A stretch of 32,719 nt of DNA, taken from contig JAKURV010000024.1 in assembly GCA_022452035.1 (NCBI GenBank), positions 1-32,719 of the forward strand, in the 5' to 3' direction. Origin of the DNA: Acidimicrobiales bacterium (GTDB lineage: Bacteria; Actinomycetota; Acidimicrobiia; Acidimicrobiales; MedAcidi-G1). Made by a program: the position numbers and the translations under genes. The notes below the pieces were generated by a model. The model saw nothing but the letters and a program-made list of their open reading frames with translations, was not told the origin of the DNA and ran no database searches. Positions 1-7,461 of the stretch are shown one piece after another. Within the stretch, counting starts at the first letter, position 1, and every line of letters starts with the position of its first letter.

Positions 1-1023
1 CATGTGGCCGAGCTGGCTACCGGCTGGATGACTGAGAACGCAGACGTTGTTGCCGGCTGGATTGCCGAAGCAGCAGCCACTACCAGTTGGGCAGAGACCT
101 ACGCCCTCGCCGAGCCGACGCACATCCGACAGACCTGCGCTCCGGCCATCGCTGCCCTCCCCATGTGGGTTGCGCGAGACACCGGGATGTTCGGTGAACT
201 GAACCTCACGACCGAATGCGTTCAGATCGGTAGTGGCCCGGAAACTGCGGCGGCCATGGCTGCAGGTGAGGTCGAGATTGCGACCAACATCTACAACAAC
301 ATGATCCCGCTGGTCGCTGGCGGATTTGATGTTGTCGGCTGGTATCAGCAGTTGGAGGTCAACCTCTTCGACGTCATCGTTGATGTCGACTTCCCAGTTC
401 CGGAGGGTGCCGATTGGAAGGAAGTCATGGCGGCCCTCGACGGGACTAGCGTCGGCGTGGTGGCCCGCGGAGCCGCCGCTGAGGACCTGGCCCGCGAGCT
501 CATGCGGCTTGCTGGTCTCGATCCTGAGAACCAGACCTACGTCGCCGTCGGACTTGACCCGCTCTCAGGACTGGTCAGCGATACGACGCAGTGGACGGTC
601 ACCTTCGATCCGTTCATGGTCATCGCAGGGCTGCAGGGCCTCGGCTACCAGCCGTTTGCCCTGATGGAGAACGAGGGACCGTCGAGTCTCCACTGGCCTG
701 GCCTGAGCCAGACGTCCTTCCGGGGCTATGTCGAGGAGAACCCGGATGTCATCTGTGCCTTCTCGGCTGGTTTGAACCGGGCTGCGGCGATGATCGCCGA
801 CCCGGCCAACCTGGAGGCGGTCGTAGACATCGCGCTTGACAACCTGCCGATGGACAACCGGGGCTTGGTGACGGCAATCGTCTCGAAGTACACGGACAAG
901 TTCAGCCTGACTGGAAAGGCCGACCGGGACATCATCTCCACCATTGGTGAGTTGTCGGTAGAGGTGGGCAAGGCAGAGAGTGTCCTGACAGCAGACGACC
1001 TCATTCTCGAGCCCAGCTGCTGA
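1..1023 (+). CDS. ABC transporter substrate-binding protein, NMT1/SsuA-like (5' partial)
   Basis: Periplasmic-binding-type protein that would capture the substrate for the ATPase and permease encoded next. The conserved N-lobe begins only around residue 40 (APAIAALPMWVARDTGMF), followed by a GSGPETAAAMAAGEVEIAT segment typical of the NMT1/THI5, TauA and SsuA families. The C-terminal part carries the helical ENPDVICAF region usual in this family. The frame is open to the left edge: the GTG at 4 could be internal, and no signal peptide or lipobox is visible, although an exported protein needs one. I therefore treat it as truncated at its 5' end by the window. The first 35 residues are helical and look like no signal sequence, so an upstream extra domain is possible. 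The ligand cannot be read from sequence; sulfonates, pyrimidine-like and aromatic compounds are known for the family. Confidence 0.82.
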   Translation, partial: HVAELATGWMTENADVVAGWIAEAAATTSWAETYALAEPTHIRQTCAPAIAALPMWVARDTGMFGELNLTTECVQIGSGPETAAAMAAGEVEIATNIYNNMIPLVAGGFDVVGWYQQLEVNLFDVIVDVDFPVPEGADWKEVMAALDGTSVGVVARGAAAEDLARELMRLAGLDPENQTYVAVGLDPLSGLVSDTTQWTVTFDPFMVIAGLQGLGYQPFALMENEGPSSLHWPGLSQTSFRGYVEENPDVICAFSAGLNRAAAMIADPANLEAVVDIALDNLPMDNRGLVTAIVSKYTDKFSLTGKADRDIISTIGELSVEVGKAESVLTADDLILEPSC

Positions 1024-1052
1024 TCGGATAGGCACTACATACCTGAACACCT

Positions 1053-1080
1053 GGGGGCCCGGCGTTAATGCCGGGCCCCC
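1053..1080 (+). terminator. Strong GC hairpin between binding-protein and ATPase genes
   Basis: Perfect 11-bp inverted repeat: arm 1053-1063 (GGGGGCCCGGC), six-base loop GTTAAT, arm 1070-1080. No T-run follows, so it is not a canonical intrinsic terminator. Its position right after a binding-protein gene and before the ATPase and permease fits a partial terminator or 3' mRNA-stabilising structure that keeps the binding protein in excess. That role is inferred from other ABC operons. Confidence 0.75.
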
Positions 1081-1124
1081 TAGGTGCCAGTATCCAGGCT
1101 TCTTGATTCGAATCTGAGCTGCAC

Positions 1125-1901
1125 ATGCCAACTCCCGCGGTCGGGTTAGAAGACGTTTCGCTTGTTTTCGGGGCTGAAGATGACACCTCGGTTCTTGCCT
1201 TGGACACGGTGAGCCTTGAGATTGGAGCAGGGGAGTTCGTCGCAATCGTCGGGCCTAGCGGCTGCGGGAAGACGACAATCCTTAACCTCCTCTCGGGTCT
1301 GATCCCGCCCACTGCGGGCACTGTGAAGCGAAACGGGCAGGAGGTCGACGGACCAAGCCGAGACATCGGATACATGCTGGCCCGCGCAGCCTTAAGCCCA
1401 TGGCGTAGTGCGCGGCGCAACGTCGAACTCGGCCTTGAGATCCATGGGGTGAATCGTCAGGAACGTCGGCGCCGCGCTGAGGAACTTCTCTCCCTGCTCC
1501 ACCTCGACGGCTTTGCCAACGCCTTCCCGAGCCAACTCTCCCAGGGAATGCGACAGCGGGTGGCGATTGCGCGGACACTTGCTATCGAACCCGCCCTGTG
1601 GTTATTAGATGAGCCCTTCGGGGCACTCGATGCCCAAACAAGAATGGCCGTCCAGTCGGAGTTCGTCGGCCTGTGGGAACAGTCGGAAGGATCGACAGTG
1701 ATCCTCGTTACCCATGACCTAGAGGAAGCTGTCCTGCTTGCCGACAGGGTCATCGTGATGACCGCACGCCCGGGTCGGATTAAGAGTGACACAGCGGTCG
1801 ATCTACCAAGGCCCCGAGTCATTGACGAACTTCGATTTGACGACCAGTTCAGAGAACTCGAGCACCAAATCTGGCAGGAATTGCGCGATGAGATCATCTG
1901 A
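1125..1901 (+). CDS. ABC transporter ATP-binding protein, SsuB/TauB family
   Basis: Cytoplasmic ATPase powering the importer, 258 residues, normal length. Walker A is GPSGCGKT (43-50), the signature is LSQGMRQR (138-145), Walker B is LWLLDEPFG (158-166), the D-loop is GALDA, and the switch histidine is in VTHD (195-198). The Q-loop is odd: where most relatives have FQ before the LLPW motif, this one reads MLARAALSPW (84-93), so the usual glutamine is missing. As I recall, some COG1116 members have a similar ARDALLPW form, so this may be a subfamily trait rather than damage. The ATG at 1125 has no clear Shine-Dalgarno. The 3' end overlaps the permease start by 14 bases, which implies translational coupling. 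Confidence 0.93.
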   Translation: MPTPAVGLEDVSLVFGAEDDTSVLALDTVSLEIGAGEFVAIVGPSGCGKTTILNLLSGLIPPTAGTVKRNGQEVDGPSRDIGYMLARAALSPWRSARRNVELGLEIHGVNRQERRRRAEELLSLLHLDGFANAFPSQLSQGMRQRVAIARTLAIEPALWLLDEPFGALDAQTRMAVQSEFVGLWEQSEGSTVILVTHDLEEAVLLADRVIVMTARPGRIKSDTAVDLPRPRVIDELRFDDQFRELEHQIWQELRDEII

Positions 1902-2820
1902 CGAAGAGAGAGAAACTCAGGCCCACAGTGCCGGACGACTACCCATCCGGTTCGACGTCAATAGCCTGGACCTGAAGCGCTCTCCCGCCAGGAAGGTGCT
2001 GGACCGGGTTGACCTTCCAGTCCAGGCTGTGCGCCTGATCCTCCTCGCCCTGATCCTCTGGGTGTGGCAGAGCGAGAGGATCTTCGACGGTGTGTCGCTC
2101 CTCGGATTCGAGATCTTCCCAGAGATCCCCGCTCTCTTTCGAGGTACACCCAGCGGGGTGTGGGACTACATCTCCAAGACCTGGGATGACAGCGTGTTCT
2201 GGGGAGACGTCAAGGTCACCTCTCTTGAGGCACTGCTCGGGTTCGTCTACGGGTCGAGTGCAGGCCTGGTCGTCGGGCTACTGCTTGGAAGGTTCCGACG
2301 ACTAGCTCGCATCTTTGCTCCATTCCTCATCATCACCAACGCCGCACCGAAGGTCGCGTTCGCTCCGATCCTCATCCTCTGGTACGGCGTGGACATCGGA
2401 TCCAAGATTGCTCTAGCCACGATCATCGTCTTCTTCATCGTGCAGATTCCCGTTCAGGCCGCTGTCGGTGGGATCGATCCCGATCTGGATACCGTGGCCT
2501 CCTCGTTGGGCGCCAGCCAACTGCAGAAATTCCGTTTAGTTGTCCTACCAGGGATTCTCGGACCCCTCTTTGGAGCACTTCGTCTCGGGTCCATCTATGC
2601 GATTCTCGCTGCAGTGTTCGGCGAGTTCATCGCTTCGAAGCGAGGACTTGGCCAGCGACTGATCACGGCAAGCAACCAGTTCAACTTTGGGGCTGCGTTC
2701 GCCCTGATCCTCATCCTCGCCTTCTTGGCCCTCCTCTTCAACTTCGTCATGGGAGTCCTTGAACGTCGCTTGTTGAGATGGCAAGACGACGGTGGAAAAG
2801 GAAGCGTCATCTCCCTTTAG
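1888..2820 (+). CDS. ABC transporter permease, SsuC/TauC-like
   Basis: Inner-membrane subunit of the importer, 310 residues. The start at ATG 1888 sits inside the end of the ATPase gene (stop 1899-1901); the frame is open further upstream, but that stretch belongs to the ATPase. A charged N-terminal tail (1-45) precedes a first membrane segment (about 47-61). A binding-protein-dependent permease core follows, with hydrophobic segments near 113-134, 143-165, 171-192, 235-250 and 275-300. The cytoplasmic EAA-type loop is seen as SSLGASQLQKFRLVVLPG (205-222), which should dock on the ATPase. It completes a standard binding protein-ATPase-permease operon; the complex would work as a permease dimer with two ATPases. 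Confidence 0.92.
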   Translation: MRSSDEERETQAHSAGRLPIRFDVNSLDLKRSPARKVLDRVDLPVQAVRLILLALILWVWQSERIFDGVSLLGFEIFPEIPALFRGTPSGVWDYISKTWDDSVFWGDVKVTSLEALLGFVYGSSAGLVVGLLLGRFRRLARIFAPFLIITNAAPKVAFAPILILWYGVDIGSKIALATIIVFFIVQIPVQAAVGGIDPDLDTVASSLGASQLQKFRLVVLPGILGPLFGALRLGSIYAILAAVFGEFIASKRGLGQRLITASNQFNFGAAFALILILAFLALLFNFVMGVLERRLLRWQDDGGKGSVISL

Positions 2821-2830
2821 ACAGACGAGA

Positions 2831-2860
2831 GGCTCGGACCCGATCGGGTCTTAACGAGCC
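2831..2860. terminator. Nested palindrome between convergent genes, likely bidirectional terminator
   Basis: Outer arms GGCTCG (2831-2836) and CGAGCC (2855-2860) enclose a perfect 14-bp palindrome GACCCGATCGGGTC (2837-2850) plus TTAA. It lies between the permease stop (2820, +) and the SDR stop (2899, -), where both transcripts must end. There is no T-tract; function is inferred from position and fold. Confidence 0.6.
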
Positions 2861-2898
2861 CAGACCGGATGGCACGATGAGCCCGGTCGAGAACCGCC

Positions 2899-3726
2899 TC
2901 AGTTTCGATTTCCCGCTTCGGAGTGGAGGCCTGGTTCGGCCACATGAAATTTCGCGACGGTTCCAGCGTTTACCTGACCGCCGTCGATGACCAGCGTGTG
3001 TCCTGTGATGTAGCGGGCTTCGTCGCTTGCGAGGTACACAGCCGCGCCCGCGATGTCGCCGACTTCTCCAGCAATCCCTAGTGGCGATTTCGACTGGATT
3101 ACTGCCGCTGCTTGTTCCAGATTGCTGTGGTCGCCAGTCATAACATCAGCGGTCATAGCGCTGACTGTGTTCCCGGGGGCGATGGCATTGACTCGGATCC
3201 CATGGGCCGCCATCTCGGATGCGACGGTTTGGGTAAGGCCGATCACGCCGCGCTTCGCAGTCGAATAGGCGTGGGGACCAAGGCCGCCGGTGATACCCGC
3301 AATGCTCGACGTGTTGATGATGCTGCCAGACCCCTTGGGAATCATTACGCGAGCAGCGTGTTTCGAACCAAGGAACGCTCCCGTCAGCAGGACGGAGATG
3401 GTTCTCTCCCAGTCCTCGACCGAGGTGTCAGCGATGGACCCGACTGCACCAAGGATGCCAGCATTATTGAACATCACGTCCAGTTGGCCCCACCGAGCGA
3501 CAGCCATGCCAACCGCTGCTGCCACATCGTCTTCCGACGTCACATCGGTCAATGCGAACGCCGCCGAGTCGCCGAGTTCAGCGGCAAGGGATTCGCCGAT
3601 TTCCTGTTGGATGTCCGCGAGAACGACTGACGCACCCTCGTCCACGAACCGGCGCGCTGTTCCGGCGCCGATGCCGCTCGCAGCGCCGGTTATGACGGCA
3701 ACCATGCCGTCCAGGCGACCCGACAT
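2899..3726 (-). CDS. Short-chain dehydrogenase/reductase (classical SDR)
   Basis: NAD(P)-dependent oxidoreductase of 275 residues. The Rossmann motif is TGAASGIG (13-20), NNAG is at 87-90, the catalytic serine is S141 in NTSSIAG, and the YxxxK pair is Y154/K158. An acidic residue after beta-2 (ADIQ, D38) favours NAD over NADP. The C-terminal DGG motif is followed by about 25 extra residues. An excellent ribosome site, AAGGAGA (3731-3737 on the minus strand), precedes the ATG. It lies 59 bases behind the epoxide-hydrolase-like gene on the same strand, so the two are probably cotranscribed. Oxidation of the diol product of that enzyme would be a natural job, but the substrate is inferred only from this pairing. 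Confidence 0.92.
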   Translation of the reverse strand: MSGRLDGMVAVITGAASGIGAGTARRFVDEGASVVLADIQQEIGESLAAELGDSAAFALTDVTSEDDVAAAVGMAVARWGQLDVMFNNAGILGAVGSIADTSVEDWERTISVLLTGAFLGSKHAARVMIPKGSGSIINTSSIAGITGGLGPHAYSTAKRGVIGLTQTVASEMAAHGIRVNAIAPGNTVSAMTADVMTGDHSNLEQAAAVIQSKSPLGIAGEVGDIAGAAVYLASDEARYITGHTLVIDGGQVNAGTVAKFHVAEPGLHSEAGNRN

Positions 3727-3785
3727 CTGATCTCCTTGCTACTCGTCGTTCTTTCGCTGTTGCAGCCCGTGTCCGGGCACCGGCC

Positions 3786-4163
3786 TCAGGATCCTGGGAG
3801 TTGGTTCTGGAAGGTGGCAAGGTCGAAGTAGTCGCGCCAGAGGCTGATCTCCCCGTCCGTTACCTCAAACATTCCAGCGACCTCGAGCTCAACCCACCCG
3901 TGAGCCATCTCGAACCGATCAAGTCGTTCATTGAATACCAAGTTTCCTTCTGCTGCGCTTCGCAACACCGGCCATTCAACCGTTAAGCAGGAGCCAAGCA
4001 GTGGTTCGAGGATGTCAAGGACAGCCACTTTCCCGTGGACCTTGCCAATCGGGACGTTGTCGTATTCGCACTGGCTCGAAAGGTGGGCGACAGCGGCTGC
4101 AGCGTCGCGTCGCTCGATCGAGGCGATAAAAGAAGACACGACCTCGGTCGGAGTATTCGTCAC
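3786..4163 (-). CDS. Limonene-1,2-epoxide hydrolase-like protein (NTF2 fold)
   Basis: Small cytoplasmic alpha+beta-barrel protein, 125 residues. It resembles limonene-1,2-epoxide hydrolase beyond the general fold. The family's catalytic set can all be placed: Tyr and Asn in EYDNVP (Y34, N36), Arg and Asp in NERLDRF (R80, D82) and the second Asp in WRDYFDL (D111). In the known enzyme these residues activate water to open an epoxide to a diol. The start is GTG at 4163, preceded by AAAGGAG (4171-4177) at seven bases; an ATG a few bases upstream is out of frame. The actual epoxide is unknown, and related family members can act as other hydrolases or isomerases. Confidence 0.82.
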   Translation of the reverse strand: MTNTPTEVVSSFIASIERRDAAAAVAHLSSQCEYDNVPIGKVHGKVAVLDILEPLLGSCLTVEWPVLRSAAEGNLVFNERLDRFEMAHGWVELEVAGMFEVTDGEISLWRDYFDLATFQNQLPGS

Positions 4164-4179
4164 TGCATGACTCCTTTAC

Positions 4180-4243
4180 GGTTCCGGAACCGGACTACAC
4201 GGACCTTATTGTCGAAGTTCCGCAGGAACTAACCGAATGGTTA
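4180..4243. promoter_or_regulatory. Divergent control region with three palindromes
   Basis: This lies between the leftward epoxide-hydrolase gene and the rightward nitroreductase gene. It contains GGTTCCGGAACC (4180-4191, perfect 12 bp), AGTTCC-GCA-GGAACT (4216-4230) and TAACC-GAAT-GGTTA (4230-4243). The last is the best copy of the ACCGRWYRRTTA motif that recurs at 6133 and 7464. Dyad symmetry of this size suits a TetR-type repressor; the GTTCC palindromes may bind a second regulator. Confidence 0.55.
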
Positions 4244-4303
4244 TTTCTTTTCATCTTTGCGAGATAGGTTGCCCCATTGTTGGTGGAACCAAAGGAGCGG
4301 TCC

Positions 4304-4978
4304 ATGGATGTTCTGGAGGCCATCTACACAACTCGTGCAATGAGGCGCCTCTCAGCCGATCCCCTGCCCGAAGGCGTGGTACCGGAACTCTTTGACGCAG
4401 CGATACGCGGACCGTCTTCGGGCAATCAAATGAGACTCAGATTTCTCTGTGTCACCGACTTGAAACTTCGACAGACCATCCAGAGGATCTACCGAGAGTG
4501 TCTCGATGAGTTGAACCAGACCCGCTACGCCGACACCCAGTCGATGCTGGCTTCAGGAGACCAAGAAGATCCGGCCTATCAGCAGGTGTTCGCGATCGAC
4601 CAGTCCGCCCAATGGCTGGCCGACAACCTTGATCAGCCGCCAATGTTGATCTTCGTGTTCGGCCATGCGGGGGGTGAGACAACGACGCTTCCCTGTCTAT
4701 GGAACCTTTGCCTGGCCGCTCGGGCAGAGGGTCTAGGAACGGCAATCACGACATTGCTCAAGGTCCAGCGGGCGAGAGTGGAGGAGTTGCTGGGGCTTCC
4801 ACCCGACGGCCCCTGGCAGATGCACGCCATGGTTCCAATCGGCTACCCACTCGGACGGTGGGGTGTAGCCCGACGGAGGCCGGCCAATGAAGTGGTGTAC
4901 TCCGAGCAGTGGGGTGCACCGGTTACTTGGACGGTCGATGAGCCCTGCTTCTCCGGCGACGAGAACAGAGTCGGCTGA
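4304..4978 (+). CDS. Nitroreductase family FMN oxidoreductase
   Basis: FMN-dependent NAD(P)H oxidoreductase of 224 residues. The N-terminal TTRAMRRLSADPLP segment (9-22) carries the FMN-phosphate-binding arginines, GPSSGNQ (about 36-42) is the second FMN loop, and a GLGTAITT segment lies near residue 148. I chose ATG 4304 because AAAGGAG (4291-4297) stands six bases upstream; the frame also contains a TTG at 4277. Family members reduce nitro groups, quinones, flavins or ene bonds, and some dehydrogenate or dehalogenate. The electron acceptor cannot be told here. It is followed 20 bases later by an NTF2-fold protein, and both point away from the palindrome-rich control region, so regulation by the local TetR is plausible. 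Confidence 0.85.
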   Translation: MDVLEAIYTTRAMRRLSADPLPEGVVPELFDAAIRGPSSGNQMRLRFLCVTDLKLRQTIQRIYRECLDELNQTRYADTQSMLASGDQEDPAYQQVFAIDQSAQWLADNLDQPPMLIFVFGHAGGETTTLPCLWNLCLAARAEGLGTAITTLLKVQRARVEELLGLPPDGPWQMHAMVPIGYPLGRWGVARRRPANEVVYSEQWGAPVTWTVDEPCFSGDENRVG

Positions 4979-4998
4979 ACCACATCTAGAGTCGACAC

Positions 4999-5445
4999 AT
5001 GGCCGAAATCCCAGAGGTTCAGCGGCTTATCGATGTCCAGGAGATCATCGGCCTGACCATCGCGTACTGCTGGGCATTGGACAGCAGGAAATGGCATGAA
5101 CTCGAGTCAATCTTCGATCCCGACGCGGAAGCGGTCCTGGGTCGGACCAGGGTTAGTGGCCTAGAAGCTATTAGCGAGCATTGTCGGAGGTCCCTTGAGG
5201 TACTAGACGTGAGCCAGCATCTGGTCGGCAACCATCAAGTTTCCTTGGAGTCGGACCTTGCAACGTGTCGGTGTCAGGTGATCGCCCAACACCGGCGTGA
5301 CGGAGCCCCCGGGGGGTCGTCTTGGCTTATAGGCGGGACTTATGAGGATCAACTGCGAAGGACAAAGGCGGGTTGGCGAATATCGCGTCGTGTCCTGAGC
5401 ATCGCCTGGGCTGAGGGGAACCGCGACGTCCTGGGTTCTACCTAA
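4999..5445 (+). CDS. SnoaL-like / NTF2-fold protein
   Basis: 148 residues. The N-terminal VQEIIGLTIAYCWALDSRKWHEL pattern (about 13-35) is typical of SnoaL_4-type proteins: a helix, then aspartate and a tryptophan-containing segment. A conserved-looking SQHLVGNHQV segment and a C-terminal WRISRRVLSIAW strand pair follow. Such proteins form a conical barrel with a hydrophobic pocket; some are small subunits of ring hydroxylases, dehydratases or isomerases. No catalytic residues can be assigned with confidence. It is probably in one operon with the nitroreductase (20-base gap, weak ribosome site). Its stop overlaps the stop of the convergent tetR gene by three bases. It is distinct from the epoxide-hydrolase-like NTF2 protein in this window. 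Confidence 0.75.
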   Translation: MAEIPEVQRLIDVQEIIGLTIAYCWALDSRKWHELESIFDPDAEAVLGRTRVSGLEAISEHCRRSLEVLDVSQHLVGNHQVSLESDLATCRCQVIAQHRRDGAPGGSSWLIGGTYEDQLRRTKAGWRISRRVLSIAWAEGNRDVLGST

Positions 5446-6068
5446 CCAAGAGGCTGTTGAGCATCGAAAGCGATCCCATCTCTGAGGACTGCTTTGATCC
5501 CGTCAATCGCCAATCGCTGACCCTCAAGGTCTTCGATAAACGCGTCGGTGAGTCCCACCGTGAGCGTCTTCATGAGACCATCGATCAGCGGACCTGACTT
5601 CTCGCCTATCTCCCCAGAAGCGATGCCGGCCGCCACCAACTCCGCGACGAACCGGTCGCGTATCGGCCATCCCCTTGCTTGTAGACCATCGCGCAACTCC
5701 GGAACGCGCTGGGAGTCGATTCTGTACGAGGCGAGAAACTTGGCGAGAGTTGGATCATCGCGATTTAGCGCATGTGCTGTCTCAAGCATCATTTCCAACT
5801 TGCCGACCATTGTCTCTTGACCTTCGAGAGCGATAGCAAAGCGCCGGTACACGTACTGATGAGCCTCTTCCTCGACAGTGCAGAAGATGTCGAGTTTCGA
5901 TGAGAAATAGTGGTAGATCGCGCCTGTGGTGATACCCGCTTCATTGGCAACCATCCGGTTAGTGGTGCCCTCATAACCGTGATCGCCAAAGCATCTTCGG
6001 GCCACGTCAATCAGACGACCACGAGTTTCTGCCGAGTCGGTATCCGGTGGCCTACCGAGCTTTGTCAT
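5442..6068 (-). CDS. TetR/AcrR family transcriptional regulator
   Basis: 208-residue one-component repressor. The N-terminal helix-turn-helix runs from about 15 to 60, with GYEGTTNRMVANEAG followed by TGAIYHYFSSKLDIF, the hallmark of the family. A helical ligand-binding domain follows, including an MLETAHALNRDDPTLAKFL segment. The frame is open further upstream to 6290 inside the neighbouring gene, so I use ATG 6068 next to the conserved domain; GTG 6080 is possible and no clear ribosome site is seen. It is divergent from the acyl-CoA dehydrogenase gene over an 88-base gap holding one motif copy. Such regulators in catabolic clusters usually bind acyl-CoA or pathway intermediates, so it is the likely controller of the island. 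Confidence 0.9.
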   Translation of the reverse strand: MTKLGRPPDTDSAETRGRLIDVARRCFGDHGYEGTTNRMVANEAGITTGAIYHYFSSKLDIFCTVEEEAHQYVYRRFAIALEGQETMVGKLEMMLETAHALNRDDPTLAKFLASYRIDSQRVPELRDGLQARGWPIRDRFVAELVAAGIASGEIGEKSGPLIDGLMKTLTVGLTDAFIEDLEGQRLAIDGIKAVLRDGIAFDAQQPLG

Positions 6069-6130
6069 CTTGGGGGTCACGATTTTCAGCGTAATGGCCT
6101 GTATCACTAGGCCCTGAGCCCGCGCCGAAT

Positions 6131-6144
6131 ATACCGATCGATTA
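6131..6144. promoter_or_regulatory. Putative TetR operator between tetR and acyl-CoA dehydrogenase gene
   Basis: ATACCGATCGATTA. It fits ACCGRWYRRTTA, shared with 4232-4243 and 7464-7475. It sits 11 bases before the GTG of the acyl-CoA dehydrogenase gene and about 62 bases before the tetR start, a position suited to autoregulation plus control of the rightward operon. Confidence 0.45.
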
Positions 6145-6155
6145 GATTTCTTGTC

Positions 6156-7418
6156 GTGGAGGTCTCCCTCGAAGAATTCACTGCTGAGGCTGAGGCGTGG
6201 TTCGAGGAGAACGCTGAGAGGAGACCTCGGGGTCCAGCAGATGAGGAACCCTCCGGGGGAACCGGGGCGTTCAGCGTGGCGGTGTTCCACGCTCTTTCAG
6301 AAACTGAAGAACGGTTACTCCTCGAGGATCTGAAGTCATGGCAGCAGCGAAAGGCGCTAGTCGGCTACCACGCCATCTCATGGCCGATATCACAAGGAGG
6401 CTTAGGCCTCAGTCGAGAGCACGCCCAAGCATTCTCTTCTCTGGAACGACGCTTTGAAGTACCGGCGCGACACGAGTCATTCAGCGTCACAACTGGACTG
6501 GTAGCCCCCACGGTAAACCTGCTTGGTACAGCGTGGCAGCGTGACGAGTTCGTCTCCCGTTTCCTCTCAGCCCAAGAATTGTGTTGTCAGTTATTTTCAG
6601 AACCTGGGGCGGGGAGCGATCTGGCAGGACTCGGATGCAGGGCGGAAAATGATGGCGATGAGTGGATCGTCAACGGTCAGAAGGTCTGGAGTTCTGGAGC
6701 GCAGTTCTGCGAGTGGGGCGAACTGATTGCCCGGTCCGATCCCACTGCCCCAAAACATCGCGGAATGACAGCATTCCTGGTCCCAATGGACTCTCCGGGC
6801 ATTGAGATTCGACCGATTCGACAGATGAGCGGAGGGTCCTCGTTCAACGAGGTCTTTTTCGACAACGTCAGAATTCCCGACTCGTTACGTCTCGGAGCTA
6901 CCGGCGATGGGTGGAACGTTGCATTGACGACACTCGGATTCGAACGAGACAAGTCAGATACCGGTGAAGCCGGCGGAGCTGCGCGAACGGGCGGATCATG
7001 GGATCAACTCCTTGCCACGGCGAGAACCACAGGATCCACTAACGATCCGGTGATCCGGCAACACCTCATGCGTGTCTACAGCCACGTGCAAGTCGAGGGC
7101 TACCTCAACCGGAGGGCAGCTGACCTGCGAAGTGGCGGAACACCCGGCCCAGAGGGATCGCTCGGGAAGTTGATGTGGACCGAGGGAATGAATCTGATCT
7201 CAGAGGTGGCTTGTTGCGTGTTGGGCCCGAAGTTGATTGCCGATACTGGCGAGTGGGGTACGTATGCCTGGACCGAACACGTCCTTGGAGCCCCTGGATA
7301 CCGGATCGCCGGTGGATCAGATGAGGTACAGCGAAACATCCTGGGAGAACGAGTCCTCAAACTGCCAGGAGAGCCCCGGGTCGACAAAGGCCTGGCCTGG
7401 AAGGACATTCCCCGTTGA
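6156..7418 (+). CDS. Acyl-CoA dehydrogenase family protein
   Basis: FAD flavoenzyme of 420 residues that would introduce a double bond into an acyl-CoA. Visible landmarks are QLFSEPGAGSDLA (145-157, substrate/FAD signature), NGQKVWSSGAQ (173-183), a RPIRQMSGGSSFNEVFF segment (about 219-235) and GGSDEVQRNILGERVLKLP near the C-terminus. The medium-chain type YEGT glutamate is replaced: the segment reads YRIAGGSDEVQ, with glycine at 386. The glutamate of LGFERDK (E263) is a candidate base, as in isovaleryl-type enzymes, but this is inference. The start is GTG 6156, with weak upstream signals. Actinobacterial relatives of this kind often act on branched, steroid or terpenoid side chains. It heads a rightward operon ending with a thiamine-dependent dehydrogenase complex. 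Confidence 0.9.
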   Translation: MEVSLEEFTAEAEAWFEENAERRPRGPADEEPSGGTGAFSVAVFHALSETEERLLLEDLKSWQQRKALVGYHAISWPISQGGLGLSREHAQAFSSLERRFEVPARHESFSVTTGLVAPTVNLLGTAWQRDEFVSRFLSAQELCCQLFSEPGAGSDLAGLGCRAENDGDEWIVNGQKVWSSGAQFCEWGELIARSDPTAPKHRGMTAFLVPMDSPGIEIRPIRQMSGGSSFNEVFFDNVRIPDSLRLGATGDGWNVALTTLGFERDKSDTGEAGGAARTGGSWDQLLATARTTGSTNDPVIRQHLMRVYSHVQVEGYLNRRAADLRSGGTPGPEGSLGKLMWTEGMNLISEVACCVLGPKLIADTGEWGTYAWTEHVLGAPGYRIAGGSDEVQRNILGERVLKLPGEPRVDKGLAWKDIPR

Positions 7419-7461
7419 TCAGTGGCGGCTAGAGCTCCCCATCTAGACCACCTGATAGAAC

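Noticed and set aside
565-1245. 226-residue minus-strand frame over the binding-protein gene
   Set aside because: It crosses the hairpin at 1053-1080 and two real genes; composition is that of an antisense shadow.
4985-4996. TCTAGAGTCGAC, identical to part of a common cloning polylinker
   Set aside because: Only 12 bases match, the flanks are not vector, and the site is the natural gap between two intact genes.
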